Positions 1-12,339 of a stretch of DNA of 64,000 bases are shown piece by piece. The stretch is from Cyprinodon diabolis (Eukaryota > Chordata > Actinopteri > Cyprinodontiformes > Cyprinodontidae). Position 1 is the first letter of the stretch; each line of letters begins with the position of its first letter. The stretch lies in the NCBI GenBank assembly GCA_030533445.1, contig CM060075.1, forward strand, positions 33,371,196-33,435,195, read 5' to 3'. Made by a program: the position numbers and the translations under genes. The notes below the pieces were generated by a model. It worked only from the letters and a program-made list of their open reading frames with translations. It was not told where the DNA came from and made no database searches.

Positions 1-216
1 TCTCCTCTGACCTCTGGCATCATCAAGGCATTTCCGCCCACAGAACTGCCGCTCACTGGATGTTTTTTCTTTTTCGGACCATTCTCTGTAAACCCTAGAG
101 ATGGTTGTGCGTGAAAATCCTAGTAGATCAGCAGTTTCTGAAATGCTCAGACCAGCCCTTCTGGCACCAACAATCATGCCATGTTCAAAGTCACTGAAAT
201 CACCTTTCTTCCCCAT
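1..216 (-). CDS. Tc1-like transposase, N-terminal part
   Basis: The frame opens at an ATG on the minus strand (base 216) and stays open to the window edge, giving 72 codons. The protein starts MGKKGDFSDFEHG and continues through the helix-turn-helix DNA-binding region ([19 protein letters not shown]), which binds the terminal repeats. It matches residues 1-72 of the complete transposase at 55299-56240 with only a few substitutions (for example H for R at position 12 and D for V at 65). The catalytic part is outside the window, so activity cannot be judged. Confidence 0.88.
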   Translation of the reverse strand, partial: MGKKGDFSDFEHGMIVGARRAGLSISETADLLGFSRTTISRVYREWSEKEKTSSERQFCGRKCLDDARGQRR

Positions 217-365
217 ACTGATGCTCGGTTTGAACTGCAGGAGATTGTGTTGACCATGTCTACATGCCTAAATGCCCTGAGTTGCCGCATGTGATTGGCT
301 GCTTAGAAATTAAGTGTTAACGAGCAGTTGGACAGGTGTACCTAATAAAGTGTTAGGTGAGTGTA
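1..365 (-). mobile_element. Tc1-like transposon, cut by window edge
   Basis: This sequence is nearly the same as the right-hand part of the complete element at 55166-56390. It ends in a terminal repeat (tgttaggtgagtgta) and a TA dinucleotide at 364-365. Only the end that carries the start of the transposase gene lies in the window; the rest is beyond base 1. The terminal repeat differs slightly from the complete copy (tgtta for tggcc), so this copy has begun to diverge. Confidence 0.93.
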
Positions 366-3110
366 TACACAAACAGTATACAGTCCTTGAGGAACACATT
401 TTCTGATGGGGCCAACAGATGTAGCCTGACCCTCATCAGCTCAAGGAGCAGAGTCTCTTAGAAAGCAGTTGGATGGAGCACATACCTGTCTGACCTAGCA
501 AGTGTGAATCTGCTGGAGCGAATACTTTAACTGATAGAAATGAAGATAGGCACACATGGACAGGTACTGGTGTATGAAGATGGTGGAATACACACTATCT
601 TATGTTAAAAAATAACCCAGATTAAAGTCCAAATTTAAATCCAAATGATTAATGAACTTACCCCATTTGTTCTATTCTTCCGCTCCTCTTCCTTATTTAT
701 CAGCTTCCCAAAATACTTATATCATCTGTTTAACAAGCTCTAATGATTTCTTAGTAAATCTTTCAATCCTCTCCTTAAAGAGACATTATGCAGGTTTTTT
801 ATTGAAAATATCTTTAAAATGTTTGTATAAGCCTTTTCATTTGATCCTTCATGAGGAATACCAAATTTCAAATGCAGACTCAGTAGTTCAGCGCAAATGC
901 ATCCATAGGCCTGTTGCCTACTTTCCTGAATTTACAGGTTGAAGTTCCCACGCTTTTCAGTGGTTATGATGTTTGGTATGTCCACGTTAAAGGGGTCCAA
1001 TCTAGCAAACAATTGAGCCGTTATATTCCAGTTGGATTTTCTTGGGGAATTCAGAAGTGAACGACATCTAGCTCAACTCAGACAGCAATGGAAACTCCAT
1101 CTATGCCAAATAAAATGAAAAAAAAAAAAAGTACAAGTGGGAACTAAGAGAACGAGCAAAAGTGTGCTGCAGTTCTCTGTATTGGCCACAGGTGGCAGTA
1201 TCATTAAAAAACTGTAATAACCTGTTATACACCCTTTCCTGCCAATTGATCTCAATCTTTTTTTGCTTTTTCAGTATTCAAAATCACACATCACTTGTGC
1301 CTTTTGCCTACTTCTCCCCTCTAACAAAACAACAGCAGGAATTTAGATTTCAAACACAGAGGTGCTTCAAAAGAAACCTACATTAGTTGAGAGAGAGAGA
1401 GAGAAAGAAAGGCAAACATGCCAAAACCCAAGCCATGAGTCTGAGCTCAGAGCTAATGACCGGCTGTCATGCCTAGGAGGGTAAGAGAGGAACAAAATTA
1501 TGAGATGGAAGGACTAACTAGGACTGAAACAATCAAAGGGGTTGTTGTTGCTGCATCAAGATCTAAAACATACCGGCACAGATTAAATGAAAGTGGAGAC
1601 ACCAGGTAACAGAAAAAAGAAACATGTAACGCACATTTGAAATCATAGAGACAAAAATTAAAGCCTGGATTAGAAACCCAAACAGTTGGATTTGTGTAGT
1701 TTACATCTGTCAGTTGAATAGAGACGCTCAGCTGGAAGCAACAGCCTTAATGGCTATCCAATAGTACTATAAAAGGAAACCCACACACACACATACAGTA
1801 GAGATTGAGCTGTAATAGGCTGCTGGCTGAAACACAATGAGCTCAGGGTCTTATTGGGAAAGTGAGGCAGACCTTGGAGTGTTTACTTTGCTTACTGCAC
1901 TCCTATTAGTCCACAGACGTTGGCTTTGTTTGGCCTCTGAGGGCCATGGTGAGCTCCACCCTCACAAACCCCAATATTGCTTTTATGTAGAGTCCTTAGA
2001 AAGAGGAACACATTGAATATAAACATGAACATATCTGACCCGCAATCAGTTCAAGCCCCTTGACCCAAGCTGACAGCACCCAGTGTCCCTTCCATTCCCC
2101 ACTATACAGAATGGTCCAGTGGTAATATGGCCATAACAGATCTTTCACATCTGGAAAGCTGCCAAACATCCATCACTGTGTTTATTGCGTGGATGAAAAG
2201 AGCTAAATAAAAAGCTCTTTTCTGTGCAAGTTAGTCAGGGTGAGGGATAAATACACCGTTAATAACAGGCCGCTTTCTGCAGCTGTTTTACTGGTTCAGT
2301 GAGCATGAGATCAGAGCTGTTCATTAGCTGATTGTACAGAAAGATCTTTTTTTTTTCTTTTTTTTTTTACTGGAAAGATTAAATTAAAAACTTAAAAGTG
2401 AGTGAAAGGTATTTATGTGTCCAATCATTCTGATGTTGTCTGAAACAGGTAAAAGGTGATGTAGAACCATAAGTTGTGTCCCTCAGTTTTTCAAAAGGAC
2501 TTTTAGGGTGTTTTTAAGTATTAATTTTGAAAAAAAAAAAATTCTAGTAATACCAAAATCCAGTATTTCATTTAAATATATACTAATTCAGTGGGTAAGT
2601 AAAATTTATGTTGGTAGATTATGGATTTTAGCAATATTATTGCTGCCATTGTTAGCTATATTATTTTATAAATTGTGAAATGTCTAACTTTATTTGAAAA
2701 ACCAGGTCTAATTCGGGGAGAGGGCATCTATCATACTTTGAAAGGTGCTACTCTTTTTTTTTTTATAGGAATCTGGAAAAAATGTATTAGTCCTCAAAGT
2801 TCAAACAGCCCAGATAATCTCATCACAATGGACTCAAACTGAGCATAAAATTGAGCAAATTATAAAAGTAAATTAAATATAGAGTACTTTTCAAATTGCC
2901 TGTGTACATTGTACAACAAACATAATCCACGATACACAAGACTAAAAACAGGAAAGAGCAGTCAGTGGCAGTATGCAGTCCTGAACAGATGAGTTTTTAG
3001 CCATGATTTAAAAGCAGAGCAGGAGAAAGCTCTATTCAGAAGGCTGAATAAGGTGTGTGGAAGAGGAAGATCTAAGATTCAGGAGAGGGTTTAGACTTAA
3101 AACTTTACTC
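366..3110. other. Non-coding, no gene recognised
   Basis: AT-rich DNA with short homopolymers (A-run near 1120, T-runs near 2350 and 2755), a small GA tract near 1390 and a short CA tract near 1785. Small open frames near 652-942 and 1073-1386 have no recognisable domain and biased composition. I see no exon, RNA gene or transposon end that I can support. Confidence 0.5.
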
Positions 3111-3118
3111 TTTGATAA

Positions 3119-3310
3119 ATGCTGGTGAAGATTCTCAGTCATCCAGGTCATAGTCATTCCAAAAAAAATCCACTGGACTTTGTTTCCAAGTTTGAAGACG
3201 TTTCTCTTCCCGTTCACATTTTGAATTGAAAAAGCTTCCTGGATGGGAAGCGAAACGTCTTCAAACTTGGATACAAAGTCCAGTGTTTTTTTTTTTTACT
3301 TTTTTTGGAA
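3119..3310. repeat. Dispersed repeat in inverted arrangement
   Basis: A segment reading gattctcagtcatccaggtc, then a stretch ending in tttgaagacgtttc (3174-3212), is followed by its imperfect reverse complement (about 3243-3282), giving a stem of roughly 38 bp. The same sequence, without the inverted partner, recurs at 63253-63375. It is a dispersed fish repeat whose class I cannot assign; it could be a retrotransposon 3' end. Confidence 0.6.
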
Positions 3311-5440
3311 CTCTTTGATAAAGTTCATAGTTAGAGTGGCTCAGAATAATCTGAGCTATCTTTAAAGTTATGCTGCTATAGATTTAGGCTGCAGGAAGAC
3401 ATAGGGACCACTGACAGAAGGCTGTTCATGCTGAGTCTGGATTTGCTAGAGTTAGAAGGGAGTTTTTCCTTCTGCATGCATGTTTTGTGTGAGGGTTGGC
3501 TGCAGAGTCAACGAAGCAATACATTGGATGTCTACTCTCGCTACATGCTCACCAGGGGGAAGCAAATCTGCAAAGTTAATGCCTCGATGCAATCTATTAG
3601 ATTTCCTTTGCTCAAAAAACGTTAACCAGTTTGTATAAATGAATTGATTGATGTATCTCCGTAAAGTGCCTTAGGACAATATTTGATGATAATAGCCACT
3701 GAGATCTGATCTGAAATGTGATAGGAGCACTTCTTTTAAATGCATTTATTTTTATTTTTATGAAAAGCTATATTTGAGTCTTAGAAGCATCCTCTAAACC
3801 ACAGTTTCCCTCTCTCAATGATGCTTGGACCTACATCTTATTGCACTGACAAAGGTTAACCAGACTCTTGCAGCAATTTGTTCACTTAGCACTGCTAAAA
3901 CATGACAAAACAAAAAAACTAAAAACAAATAAACAACAACTAGAAAAGCACCCAGAGATCTCAGACCTCCCCAAACAGAAAATTTTGCACCATATTGTGA
4001 CTTACAACTATAGCTAAAACCCTAACTTGATCTGGATCATTACCAAGTTTAAATTATTTGCCCCTTTGCATGGGGTGCACCTATAGTAACAATTTCCTTA
4101 AAATCCATTCATAAGTTTATAAATAGGGCACAGCGTGTGTCTGCAGCCTCTGGTGTTTGTTCTGCTCTGACCTTCTTCATTCACTCTGCTTTATTTTTTG
4201 ATCAGCAGATTGAGGCTTTGAGCGAGCCATGGCTAAATTTTCCTGTGTTTTTGTCTTCAGTATAATACTTATGAATTTTTTTGAGTTAGATGCTGAAGCT
4301 GTCAATAGTCACTGCTACCACTCTCTTGTTTAGGGGGAATTGCTTGTTGCACCAAATAATGTAAAGGAATTCTTTAAAATATTCCTGCCTCGAGATTATG
4401 ATGTGGATCATCACCAAATTGAAAGGAGTGTTCCTTTGGTAAAAATTTTTGAGCAATCCTGTACACAGACAGACAAACTCGACTGAAAACATAACCTCCT
4501 TGGTGGAGGTAACATCACACAGTTACCCAGACCAATATGAAAAGAATCTATTAAGGTTTAGTTTTAAACTCCTTTAGTTATTTAAGATCAACTGTCCCTG
4601 AAACACTGGAAATAAAGAGCACCATTTGTATAAACTGAAGTTTTCTTTCCGTCTCCATTCAGACAGAAAACTCCAAAATACATACAGATGAAATGAGGGA
4701 TCCATCTCTGGTTTGTGTTAAAACACTGATTGTTTTTGCCACAAACTTTCACTGCCAGCAAAGGAAAATGTAACAGAAGAGCTGATAGAACTCCAGAATG
4801 TGACATATCTCATTGCTTTTCCAAAACATGAAACATTTGTATTGCAGTGTAAGCAAAGTGGCATAAAAACCACATTAGAACTACACCACATCAGGACTGT
4901 AATTCAGTGGTTAGGTTAACAAAAGCAAATATTTCACGGAATGCTGTTGGAAGGGACTGAACTGGTGGGTTTTACACGTAATAGATCCTATTTCATGTCA
5001 GCATACAGGCCTTCATGTGAATAGAACAGAGATAAATTTCAGGGTTTCTGGGTTTGGATACTCTTAGTGCATTTTCTCAACACCACATGTTGATGGTTTA
5101 ACTTAAATGCAGAGTACCATTTTTACCTCAGAAATCAGATCTGGCAATGACATGTGGGAGACCAAAAAAACAAACTGGAAAATCATCAAATTCACTCTTT
5201 ACCTTTGTCAGTGTTTATTACTGAATAAAATGGCATCCATTGGTTTGAAGACTAATGCTGAAGCGTTCTAATTATAGCCTCTAGCACCTGTTTCTAACAA
5301 TTGTCTCTTAACCTGTTGTGGGTTGAACACAAAAGTTCTTTGCCTTTAGCCTTCCATACATGGTATGCACATTGAGGACACAGGCAAACCTGGGAGCTTT
5401 CAAAAAACTATGAAAAAGGAAGGTACACTAATGTAACTGT
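3311..5440. other. Non-coding, no gene recognised
   Basis: AT-rich sequence. Open frames of 60-75 codons on either strand (for example near 3428, 4286 and 4588) show no domain and no codon bias I would trust. No RNA gene or transposon terminus was seen. Confidence 0.5.
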
Positions 5441-5446
5441 TGTGAA

Positions 5447-5800
5447 GGACGAGGAACCTTTCATATGAGCAGGTAGCCTCTTGCTGGCTGCCCAGCGTCC
5501 TGGGCGTGCAACCCTGGGCTGCGTCCTGGGCGTGCAACCCTCGTGACTACACCTGTGGAGTTAACTGGTGTGCGAGTCTGTGGGCGCATGCGCACACAAT
5601 AGTGGATGATGAGACAGAGAGGTGAAAGGACCTCTTTGCTCTGTTTGAAATCCTGGGATGCGTCCTTAGAAGGCCAGATTCGAAGGACGATTACGCCATA
5701 GCGCGGCGCCGAGGTCTGGTCGGATTCCAAAACTCGTCCTTATGCGACCTTAAAATGCGTCCTTCTTTTTGCCCGATTTGAAGGACGGGTCCGATGTATC
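5447..5800. repeat. GC-rich patch with repeated GGACG/CGTCC motif
   Basis: The motif GAAGGACG or its complement (G)CGTCCT occurs at least eight times between 5447 and 5790 on both strands. One 21-bp block (starting gcgtcctgggcgtgc) is present twice, near 5486 and 5522. The patch is much richer in CpG than its surroundings. It may be a decayed transposon with subterminal repeats or a CpG-rich regulatory patch; the sequence alone does not decide. Confidence 0.4.
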
Positions 5801-5899
5801 CTCGGTATCCTTGGTTTTCCCAGGATTCATTGCGAGACCAAGGAAGCCGGCTGCTCTGTGATCAGAGGAAAGGTTACTTGGCGCCTAACAGTGGTGAAT

Positions 5900-7362
5900 G
5901 TTGGAAGTTCAGTTTAATATAATACAAATCAGTGAATAGTTCGGTCTGAGATTAATGAAAATAGTTGTTTTAATGGTTATTGAGTCAGATAAGCGGCGGT
6001 AATGTTTGATTTATCTAAAGGTTTTAATCTGTTACTGTATAAATGGGTTTGGCTGTAATTTAAGGACAGATTCTAATATATCTGCAGAGTGGAAACTATA
6101 AATCTGATAGGACTTTAATTTTTTTTATTGCTGTTTTGCAAAATATGCTTAACTAAGTATTTTTCCTTGTTTAATATTAGAGATTTTGCAGATATATTTT
6201 TTATGCATACATTGTTTAGATTTACATATCTTTCTACCCCTTTTATAGAATAGAAAATCCCTTTATTGTCCCACAATGGGCAAATTTACAGCAGCAGAAA
6301 GATTATTGAAAATGGTCACACAAATGTGGACCTTAGAAAAATGTATAAGAATAACATAATAGGGAAGAGTTAAAATATAAACAATAAAATACTGTGAAGT
6401 GTTTTAACAATATAAAACTGAAGAATAAATAACCAATATGCAGCTATGGACATTTTTACAGTAATGGATATTTGAAAATAGCAGCAACATCAGAGATGTG
6501 CAAAATGACAGCAGCAGGTTATTTAACTGACTAAGGTTTCTATCGTTACATTTGCTTTTATTTGTTCCTGCTCCCGGTGGTTGGAACCTTTATTCCATTC
6601 TGGATTCTTGTGAGTGTAGTCTTTGTTCACTTTATAATACAAAATAAATAAATAAACTGCTTTGTGTGTCAACTTTCACGGTTGCTAAGCAACAGAGCAT
6701 ACGGCGGTTAAACCCGCAGAAGGGTAGACCTGTTTGAATCCACAGCCAAAACACTTCCGGCCTCCTTATTATCACGGACTTCGAATGATCCACTCTACGT
6801 AGACCAGAGGATGCAGCCCAGGATTTCGAACAGAGCCCTTGAGTTTTGTGGACCTTTTGTGCTGTTTGCGTTCATAAACCGTAAGTTTTGGCATTTCTTG
6901 TTTTTGGGTGAGCTTTTCATTCTAGTTTGTAGAATGTTGTAATAAATATCCGCGTATGTGGACGACGCTTGCGTCTATAGCGCGTAACGCTTACCACGGC
7001 AACCACGGTAACCGCGGAAACCACGGAAACCGCGGTAACCACAATAACCACGGTTAGTAAACAGCAAAGCAATAACTTTTCCTGCAGTGTAAAAATGGAT
7101 ATGAGGCTTCTAGTTGGATAATCTGTTTTATATTACGGTGTAGTACATTTCTGTAGTAGTGTTTAGTTAGCCATTGCCCATGTGTGTTCATATATCATTA
7201 GCCATGCTTTGCTATTAATGATGTAGTCACCATGCATATGTTTCTAAAGGCAATGTTATATTCTGTTTACTTATAGAAACCACAGCTTCTATAATTTCAA
7301 TGTTACAACTCAAGATACAGCTTCAATAAATACTCTGGACCTATTCATCATGCCTGCATTTT
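5900..7362. other. Non-coding with short repeats
   Basis: At 6246-6530 there is a dispersed-repeat remnant (ctttattgtcccacaatggg and following), resembling the tail shared by many fish SINEs and LINEs, minus orientation. At 6990-7060 there is a degenerate array of a roughly 9-bp unit (ccacggtaa and variants). Nothing else was recognised. Confidence 0.45.
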
Positions 7363-7591
7363 AAATTCAATTCAGTTTATTTATATAGAGCCAATTCACA
7401 ACACATGTCATCTCAAGGCAATTTACAGTTCAACCAGATCATACAGTCAAATTGATTCAAAGTTTTCTATCTAAGGAAACCAGTTGATTGTATTGACTCA
7501 TTGACTCAAATACAACCCCTCACACTAAGCATGCTTGTAGCAACAGTGGAGAGGAAAAACTCCCTTTTAACAGGAAGAAACCTCCAGTTTT
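7363..7591 (-). mobile_element. L2-type LINE 3' UTR fragment
   Basis: This reads almost identically to 44345-44575, the 3' untranslated region of the LINE at 44328-47625, including the gtttatttatatag start and the catgcttgtagcaacagtgg block. Only the 3' end is present, as expected of a 5'-truncated insertion made by target-primed reverse transcription. The two copies are in the same orientation. Confidence 0.88.
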
Positions 7592-7663
7592 GTTTTCATG
7601 TGATTGACCAAATTCATGTCTAAAGTTGTAAGTAGAGCAGAAACTTTAATGTCAGTGTTTACC

Positions 7664-8533
7664 CTAAAACGGCGGTTTTCCAAGTGTGCGGCGCGTCTCC
7701 CCTAGGGGGCGCCAGAGCACTTTAGGGGAGGGGTGGTGCGAGGGAAAAAATAAATATGGATTTAGGACAAAGTTGGAACTGTGGGGTGTTCGTTTGGAGC
7801 GGGGATCAATGGAAATGTTCCCCACCTTAGAGGATGTTTTGGCCAGAGCGGGGCTGAAGGTGGAGTTTTTACAGCAGGCTGTCTGCGCCCATTTGGAGGG
7901 GACGCGCGAGCAGTGTGGAGAGTATTTTGGAGAGGAGACAATAGCAAACCAGTGGGTGAGAAACCCATTTTCCTTTCCCGCGACACTCAAAGATGGACTT
8001 TCAGCAGGAGAGGAAGAGGCTCTGGCTGAGCTGAGCTGTGACATGGACTTGAAACAGAGGATGAGTGACGTGTCACTTGCGCACTTTTGGCTGTCAGTAG
8101 GGACTAAATTTCCACAGCTTTCAATGAAGATCTGATCAAAATGTTTTTGTGAAGCTGTGAAAACACTGTTGGTATCTCAAACATTAAACTCAGAATCTCA
8201 GATGTAACGTTTGTTTGATAAAACAGTTGAAAAGTGAGTTTGAGGTTGTTCTTATCATTAGAAAAATGAAAAAAGGGCGTATTTGCCATACAAAGGCCCC
8301 GATAGAATAATTAAAATGGGAGGAAATTTTTTAAAATGTTCATGTGTTAAATTCCATTCAGATAAAGTGTCATTTTAAAAGATGAGATGGTTCTAAAATA
8401 AAAGCAATTACGAGGTGTTTTGTAGTGGCATTTGTTTGTGTGTAGGTTGATTATTTTGGGAGGGGGTCCGCAGCAGGCATAGTGCTCCCTGGAGGGGGGC
8501 TCACCCTTTCATACTTTGAAAACCCCTGCCCTA
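7664..8533 (+). mobile_element. hAT transposon remnant (ZBED5/SCAND3-type)
   Basis: The outer borders carry an imperfect terminal inverted repeat: ggcggttttccaagtgtg on the left and, on the right, sequence whose complement reads ggggttttcaaagtatg. The interior encodes the C-terminal part of a hAT transposase of the type domesticated as ZBED5, SCAND3 and FAM200 in vertebrates. The 5' two thirds of the transposase gene is missing and the 3' end is disrupted, so the element is dead. Confidence 0.7.
7809..8135 (+). pseudogene. hAT transposase, C-terminal fragment
   Basis: The frame reads MEMFPTLEDVLARAGL and continues to FPQLSMKI before a stop. The order of features (FP..., WVRNPFSF, an acidic EEEALAELSCD block, then FWLSVGTKFPQLS) matches the dimerisation region at the C terminus of ZBED5/SCAND3-like hAT transposases, where IQNPF and FW.S....YP.LS are family landmarks from general knowledge. 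The catalytic residues and the zinc finger are not present. The stop after MKI comes before the usual C-terminal block, so this is a fragment of a larger gene. The open frame extends upstream to 7686 only because the terminal repeat happens to lack stops. Confidence 0.75.
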
Positions 8534-9070
8534 ATACATTCTGATGCATTTCTAGGATTATTTTCATGGTTAAACATGCATTTCACACCCAAACTGAGAC
8601 ACCCTGAACTTAAAGACCTTTTAAAGGCTCATCAAAATGTTCGTCAATTCATCTAGAACTTAGAAATTCATCTAGAAGTTAGAACTTAGAAGTCAGTTTA
8701 CATTTCCACAGAAACAAGATATCAAACAACAGAACCCTGCTCTAAAACTGCTCCCTAAAATGCACACCTAAAACACGAAGCTGCCCAAAAGAAAAAAAAA
8801 AAAACAAGCTCCCTGAGATTATCAGATTATTAAGCAACTACTGGTACTTAAAGTAATGTTTTTCTGCAGGTTGCTAATAGACATTTAATTCAATATAACT
8901 TGGGGTTTATTTTTATCATTATTCAAGCATCTTAAAACTAAAACCAATTTTTTTTGTTATAATCATTGAACATTAAAAAAGGGAACAGTATAAAGACAGT
9001 ATTCTAAGGACGAAATTATTTTCTCATTCATTATTTTCATGCCTCATTCATTCATTATGATGTTGGGAGA
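8534..9070. other. Non-coding, no gene recognised
   Basis: AT-rich sequence with a short duplication of tcatctagaacttagaa near 8650 and an A-run near 8795. No coding or RNA signal was seen. Confidence 0.5.
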
Positions 9071-9077
9071 AGCTGAC

Positions 9078-9285
9078 CTAGTGGTTTCCCTAGTGGTTAG
9101 AGCAGTGCACTTGTGCTCTGAGAAGATTGCAAGTACCTGGTTTGATCCCTAAAGCCTGCACTCTGGGTCCCTGAGCAAGACCCTTAACCCCACACTTGCC
9201 GCACAATGGCAGCCCACTGCTCCCCAAGGAGATGGGTTAAATGCAGAGAGTTCATTTCTCCAGTGTGGGATTTATTATTATGAAC
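9078..9285 (+). repeat. tRNA-derived SINE
   Basis: A pol III box A-like sequence (tagtggttagagcagtgc, near 9091-9108) is followed by a box B-like sequence (ggtttgatccc, 9139-9149) at normal tRNA spacing. A body containing cactgctccccaagg and the conserved tail gatgggttaaatgcagag follows, then an AT-rich end. This structure is typical of teleost tRNA-derived SINEs. A degenerate relative of the tail lies at about 11555-11660. Confidence 0.75.
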
Positions 9286-9969
9286 TGAAATTTTACATCT
9301 CACTAGAAATACACTTTTATAATTTAAAATAGATTATTTTTGAGGTTATAGATAAAATATTTTTGCCATACTGTTTTTATTTACTGCTGATAGAAGAGTC
9401 CCTGACCTGGTTGACTGTACTTAATACAAAAGGAAGATCACATTGTCCTTCCACAGAAAAGTATTTCAATAAACTGCAGAGTAATCACTACTTTTTAAAA
9501 GAGGTAGATAATATAATGTTTTAATGATTTAGCCTGAAATAATTTTCAGGATGTCTTCTTTCTCTCCTTTGACTTTCCTGAGTGAATACAATAAAGAAGA
9601 CATTTAAAGGAAATCAAATTCAAAAAAGTTGAAGTCATCTGTCTGGTGTTGATGTATAATCTGTCCTCTTGGTGGTGCTAGTGCTCTGTGAACAGCAAAG
9701 ATAAGCTTCAGCAGACTTCAGCTTACTTCTATATTGAGGAAAAGGTCGTTTCAGGCAGGTGCAATAAGTTTGACCTTTATGTTACACTAAAACTTATAAC
9801 TATATGCTATAAGCATTAAAAAAGACGAAGAAGAAAATATAAAATAAGTGTCTCTCTTGTAGCAGCTCTGATCCAAAGCTGTGTCCCATTTGTGATTTCC
9901 TGGTATAAACAGCAAGCTGCCTTATCCAATACAGGTATCAAAGATGTGATCCAAAAAAAACAAAAAGAA

Positions 9970-9970
<1 letters not shown>
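9286..9970. other. Non-coding, no gene recognised
   Basis: AT-rich sequence with no coding, RNA or transposon signal I can support. Confidence 0.5.

Positions 9971-10011
<41 letters not shown>
9971..10011. repeat. (TA)n microsatellite
   Basis: About 20 TA units directly abut the hAT-like element at 10012. A second TA tract at 10782-10817 follows the element, so the element appears to have inserted into one TA array. Confidence 0.95.
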
Positions 10012-10014
<3 letters not shown>

Positions 10015-10778
10015 GGGTGGAACGGTTCACAAAATCCACGGTTCGATTCGGTTCACGGTTTCGTGGTCACGGTTTTCGGTTCGGTTTGGTATATGTTGAT
10101 TGTGACACCGAAATCCCATAAAAGTTAATGAAATGAATGAAAATATATAAAAAAATTTATGAATTTTAATTAATTTTAATGATCCGCGGAAACCCTGGAT
10201 CATTTCCACATGTTTTGCTGCTTTGAACTTAATCATCTCGCGCATGCCCTCTATGATCTCCAAGGAACTCAAAGCAGAGCGGACGGGAGCCACAGCGGAA
10301 GCTGTAGGCTTTGCTTTTCGCAGGCGGTCTGGAGCGCAGCGGAGCGGAGCGCTGACCGGAGGATGTGGGATTTCGGGATAAACAAAACGTGTTGCACAAT
10401 GCTTGCACACTGTTGCACTTTTATCCACAACTTTCTTTCCGCCGTCATCGTAGGTCACTCTAAATGCAAAGTGGTCCCATACAGCAGACCTATAAAGTGC
10501 TGCTGGCGCGTCTTCCAACTCCTGTTCTTTCCCAATCGCAATACCCAGTTCTCCACAGCAACAGATTTTTTTCTGCTACACCTGGCTACACTGCTTCGCT
10601 TCTTCTTCTTGTTTACTACTGGTGGTTGGCTTTGGTCGCAGTACCGCCACCTTCTGCTCTGGAGTGTAAACGCTTCGCCTATGAGAAAATGGAGCAGCGC
10701 ATAAACCGAACGCAACACACGCGAATCGAACCGTCGACCGAACGTTTCGGACGGTTTTCATAAACCGTTCCATCCCTA
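10012..10778 (-). mobile_element. Deleted hAT element with BED finger
   Basis: The ends are inverted: TAGGGGTGGAACGGTTCA on the left and, on the complement of the right end, TAGGGATGGAACGGTTTA. The 8-bp flanks ATATATAT and ATATACAT match at 7 of 8 positions, as expected of a hAT target-site duplication in a TA tract. The interior encodes the start of a hAT transposase on the minus strand, but most of the gene has been lost, so the element depends on a helper. Confidence 0.82.
10027..10518 (-). pseudogene. hAT transposase N-terminus, BED zinc finger
   Basis: The protein begins MEDAPAALYRSAVWDHFAFRV. Residues 13-41 fit the first half of a BED zinc finger: aromatic residues at W14 and F17, then KKVVDKSATVCKHC with cysteines at 38 and 41. 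BED fingers bind transposon ends in hAT transposases and ZBED proteins. The second zinc-binding pair (His/His or His/Cys) is missing because the sequence runs from TRFVYPEIP into unrelated, proline-rich and AT-rich sequence. The catalytic domain is absent. The start at 10518 is favoured because the finger usually lies within the first 20 residues. Confidence 0.72.
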
Positions 10779-10809
<31 letters not shown>

Positions 10810-10819
<10 letters not shown>

Positions 10820-12339
10820 AGATTTTGGAAGACTTCAAAATTGTAGCACGAAGTGGGATGGTATGCCAAGTTCAGTGCATATATCAGTCCCATTAGCAGC
10901 CAGCAGGCTTTTGCAGTACTGCTGCACCCTGACAAAATGACTGTCGTCTGGACTACCTCTTGCGATCCTGTAACGTCTGGACTCAGAGCAGAATCAGTCC
11001 TGCTGTGCTGTGCAAGCGTTTCAAAACACTAAATTTTTAGACTACAACTTATGTAGTATCTTTCCCCAAAATGTATATATTACATAAAAAATAAAGGTTT
11101 AATTTGGATCAGGTGCAATAAAGATATAGCAGTAAACATTAAAAACTCAGAAGTCTACTATAGAAAAAGATTAAACCAGTGTGGAAAGAAAGACATTAAG
11201 AAAAAATCCTAGGTATTGTTAATTAAGGGCTGCTAATAAATGCATATGATGCACAGGTCTTTAGGGCTTGTACTTTCTCCATTTGCTGTTGATTATTGTT
11301 GAAATAATCCGCTATATAGCAATAAATTATCATTGCAGAGAATTTGCTCTGTCGTGATGGTCTAGTCATAGTTCAGACCTCAAATTAATAGAAATGAAGC
11401 AATTGACGATGACTAGACAAACTGTATGCCATAATCTATGAACTGAAGCAATGCTCTTAAAAAGGTGAGCCACAAACATGCTGGGGTTAGTCATGGAGCA
11501 ACATCTGAGCTGCTGCTGATGATTTCAGATAAATAAATAGAGGCTTAAATAAAAACACTCTGGGTCTCTGGCCAAGACCCTGAACCCTAGTTTGCTTCCT
11601 GTGCAGCATAGTACTCATTAAGGAATAGGTAGGAAAAACAAATTTCCTCAGTGTCGGACTATAATGGGTTTCCTTTTCTTAAAATATATTATAATATATT
11701 ATATTAAGTTTTAAAAGGCAACAGGGAATCAAGTCTGGAAATTCAAATTCAGCACATATACAAACTGTGAAAGGTTATGAATTACTCAGGTAAAATGACA
11801 GCAGCTGGTCCCTTACTGTTTTTTTCACTCCCTCTTATATCAGGCTCTGAGGATTGGTGCCTGTCCCTGGTCCAAAGACAGAGCATTAAAGCATTTAGTA
11901 ATGCCCGAGGCCTCGGCCAGCTGCAGCACAGCTCCTGTAGGGTGAATCCCAGGTGACAGCAAAAAGATTAGAGGAGTGCAGCTGAGAGGCAATGAGAAAC
12001 GAGGGTTGCAGAAACCTAGCAAAACATTAAATTACACAAATGTAAGCAAGAGCTGTCTTGTTCAAGTTTGGAACATTGAAAATAATTGTATGAAACAGCT
12101 GAAGCAGCAGAATCAAATGGATGGCAGAAAAATAACGTATTGCTTTTATGTTGAGAACAGGCATCAACAGAAAGAGTTCACCCAGTCTGTGAACAATGAA
12201 GGAGATGATACAAAAAGACAGGCGGTCTTGGTGTAGATCACACTATTGGCATCCTCTGAAACTCATCGCACTTGTTCTTCCTTTAACATTGAAGACAGAA
12301 GAAGTGTTTGTTTTTCGTATGCAAATTGGATCTGAGCCA
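10810..12339. other. Non-coding with a SINE-tail remnant
   Basis: Mostly AT-rich. A degenerate SINE-like tail lies at about 11555-11660 (ctctgggtctctggccaagaccc and following). No gene was recognised. Confidence 0.45.

Noticed and set aside
1073..1386. Small overlapping frames on both strands
   Set aside because: Low-complexity phenylalanine/lysine-rich stretches around poly-A and poly-T; no exon signals.
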